Source of the DNA: Spirochaetales bacterium
GTDB taxonomy: Bacteria; Spirochaetota; Spirochaetia; ARS1246
Direction: 5' to 3'
NCBI GenBank assembly: GCA_018644745.1
Contig: JABGPX010000514.1
Coordinates: 1-7,830 of the forward strand
DNA length: 7,830 nt
Both the position numbers and the translations under genes were made by a program. Below the pieces are notes generated by a model. It saw only the letters and a program-made list of their open reading frames with translations, ran no database searches and was not told the origin of the DNA. How positions within the stretch are numbered: the first letter of the stretch is position 1; each line of letters starts with the position of its first letter. Shown one piece after another: positions 6,587 through 7,830 of this stretch.

Positions 6587-6592
6587 CAGATA

Positions 6593-7444
6593 ATGCAACT
6601 CTTCTCCGTAAACGCCGCTGAGCATTTTTCGCGGGAATATACCCAATCTCCGACTAGCCAGCAGATAACAGTAAATGATCACTTTACGAGGACATCTCGT
6701 CCTTCTCATCGAAGCTTCAACGAAGGAACCGCGGATTTCGCAGATTTGCGGGATTGTGTTCTTAGGGAGTCGGAGAGATACCTTTTCTTAAGCGCATCAA
6801 ATTACAGGCGTTTTGTAGACCTGCTAATGACAAGCTCAGCTTCCTGGGCGTTAGTTACTGCATATTACGGCTGTTGGTATAGTGCACATGCTCTGTTAGG
6901 TATGTTTGGTTGCTCTATATTAAAGAATTACGTTCTAGATGTAGATGCTTCTCGTCCCGGAAACCAAAGACTCCGATATCGTCGTATTAATGGATCTCCG
7001 GGTACCGGGACAACAAGGAGAGGTTCCCACCAACAATTCTGGGACCTGTTCTACTCGGCTGTATCTGCGCTAAGGCCGATTATTCCGTCCCATCTTGTTC
7101 CGGCCGTCTCACCAGTGAATGGTGATCCGGTATGGCTAATTCAAAAGAGGAATCAATTTAACTACCAAGCCGTATCATCAATCGAACTTACGACGCAATT
7201 CGAAAACGTATTCGATCCGAATCAATTTGAAAACACACTTCCAGGCTCCCTTTCAACTGTATATGGGATTCTAAAAATGATGTTGGAACTGACATTTGGC
7301 TTTGCCAAACAATTTCAGCTTAGTACAGACGCGCTCGCGCCGCTATCAGCTAGTAATGGTATATGCGATGCAGTTAAAGAGTATATTACAGAAGTAGAAA
7401 TAAACAATCTTGTTGATCAAATTGATGTGTCGATCATTTCATAA
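6593..7444 (+). CDS. Uncharacterised protein with HEPN-like features
   Basis: The 283-residue protein starts six bases after the DGQHR gene stops, with AGGA at 6580-6583, so it is translationally coupled to it. I recognise no named family. Two features suggest a HEPN fold. One is a helix at about 84-105 (SWALVTAYYGCWYSAHALLG), of the YYA-x-F-x-A-A-x-ALL type. The other is a later R-N-x-F-N-Y (186-191), which resembles the R-N-x-x-H/N-Y form of the HEPN RNase motif (Rx4-6H class), with Asn in place of His. Between them is a WDLFYSAV helix. Asn for His occurs in related sequences but may mean loss of catalysis. It is the last gene of the cassette, 22 nt before attC-2. A toxin or abortive-infection effector role is inferred from fold and context only. 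Confidence 0.65.
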   Translation: MQLFSVNAAEHFSREYTQSPTSQQITVNDHFTRTSRPSHRSFNEGTADFADLRDCVLRESERYLFLSASNYRRFVDLLMTSSASWALVTAYYGCWYSAHALLGMFGCSILKNYVLDVDASRPGNQRLRYRRINGSPGTGTTRRGSHQQFWDLFYSAVSALRPIIPSHLVPAVSPVNGDPVWLIQKRNQFNYQAVSSIELTTQFENVFDPNQFENTLPGSLSTVYGILKMMLELTFGFAKQFQLSTDALAPLSASNGICDAVKEYITEVEINNLVDQIDVSIIS

Positions 7445-7466
7445 TATAAGATACAAAGATAGTGCT

Positions 7467-7610
7467 GCGACATAACACATATATGGCCTCCCCCGGTCAC
7501 TAGAGCAAATGACTCCTGTCCTGTTTTTATTCAGGATATGTCCGGGAACTATGAGAACTCGCAGCAGGCGGAACGATCTCGCTTTCGTTCGGCGATAGAG
7601 TTGCGGCAAG
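7467..7610 (+). other. attC-2, putative: left arm clear, right arm unresolved
   Basis: GCGACATAAC (7467-7476) complements the start of cassette 2. Inside lie CCCGG/CCGGG arms (from about 7491 and 7542), a TCCTG/CAGGA hairpin (7519-7536) and, at 7578-7593, CTCGCTTTCGTTCGGC, which matches attC-1 3843-3858 at 15 of 16 bases. That shared motif argues that both sites come from the same integron lineage. No GTTRRRY-like right core with a G-TT cleavage step is found, so the right end is arbitrary and the site may be degenerate or truncated. Confidence 0.4.
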
Positions 7611-7830
7611 TCCGGTATCAAACACATTGAGGGTCGCTCAGTCAGCGCCCTATAACATCATCGAGCCCGGCTTGTCGTCTGAATCAAAGAAGAATCTGAT
7701 GCTGAGAATCGATCAGTTACGGGTGCAGATCGCTCCTTGCCATTTGCGGATTCTATACCTTTACCGGGATATTACTTCATCAGATCTTGATTAGGAATCT
7801 TTCCAAATACGAAGCCCGGCAACGTCTCAG
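7611..7830. other. Non-coding right edge
   Basis: No gene is supported. There is a 7-bp hairpin with one bulge at 7631-7650 (GGGtCGCT/AGCGCCC) without a following T-run, so it is not a clear terminator. On the minus strand the last 59 bases (7772-7830) are open and end in a TAA at 7774-7772, with protein-like residues (ETLPGFVFGKIPNQDLMK). This could be the 3' end of a convergent gene that begins outside the window, but 18 codons are not enough to call it. Confidence 0.35.

Larger units (their letters stand above)
4655..7476 (+). mobile_element. Integron-type gene cassette 2 (three-gene operon)
   Basis: Read across the intron, the cassette starts at the core GCTATGTCGC (3880-3883 joined to 4655-4660). 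Its near-perfect complement GCGACATAAC lies at 7467-7476, 22 bases after the last stop codon, giving nine of ten complementary positions. As in cassette 1, this pairing of cassette start with attC left arm is what a mobile cassette predicts. The span is at least 2.8 kb and holds three plus-strand genes plus its own promoter region, which is large for a cassette (most carry one gene). The exact right end is not settled because the right half of attC-2 is unclear, so the end given is the limit that I can support. Confidence 0.55.

Noticed and set aside
7519..7536. TCCTG/CAGGA hairpin with a T-run as a Rho-independent terminator
   Set aside because: The Ts are in the loop, not after the stem, and the stem is only 5 bp.
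7772..7830. Minus-strand open end as a partial gene
   Set aside because: Only 18 codons with a stop are visible, too few to support a gene.
1..7830. CRISPR arrays, tRNA or rRNA genes, insertion sequence ends
   Set aside because: No regularly spaced direct repeats, cloverleaf-like or rRNA-like sequences, or paired IS termini were seen.

Overview
The window reads as bacterial accessory DNA in which two integron-type gene cassettes lie downstream of a phage-like recombination/nuclease cluster. The host cannot be named from the sequence. The first 2.4 kb is moderately GC-rich with strongly C-ending codons (ATC, CTC, ACC), while the right-hand genes are more AT-rich with mixed third positions. 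This suggests acquired genes in a mid-GC Gram-negative bacterium. Green sulfur bacteria (Chlorobiota) are one possibility, at low confidence.

Left block (1-2384): three plus-strand genes. They are the 3' end of an unrecognised gene, a Mu Gam-type DNA-end-binding protein whose Shine-Dalgarno overlaps the previous stop codon, and a 502-residue DUF2779 protein combining a Cas4/RecB-like Fe-S nuclease with a DEDD 3'-5' exonuclease. Together they look like a phage or plasmid DNA-end protection and processing module.

Cassette block (about 2680-7610): a non-coding stretch carries a possible Pc-like promoter and a 20-bp attI-like simple site, and then cassette 1 begins. Cassette 1 holds one gene, for a protein with a prohead-protease-like N-terminus and a glycine-rich hydrophobic segment, and ends in an attC. 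Its boundary is marked by a perfect 13-bp inverted pair (2751-2763 with 3766-3778). A 771-nt group II intron (3884-4654) with most of its reverse transcriptase deleted sits inside the cassette 1/cassette 2 recombination core, on the same strand as the genes. Cassette 2 carries a tight three-gene operon: a Dam-type adenine methyltransferase, a DGQHR (DndB-like) protein, and a protein with HEPN-like features. A second attC-like site begins at 7467, and its right half is not resolved.

The most interesting candidate is the methyltransferase-DGQHR-HEPN-like operon. It has the makeup of a defence system (self-marking, sensor or regulator, putative RNase effector) but matches no named system known to me. 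No integrase gene is visible in the window, so whether the array is mobile depends on an integrase elsewhere. The last 200 bases contain no convincing gene.
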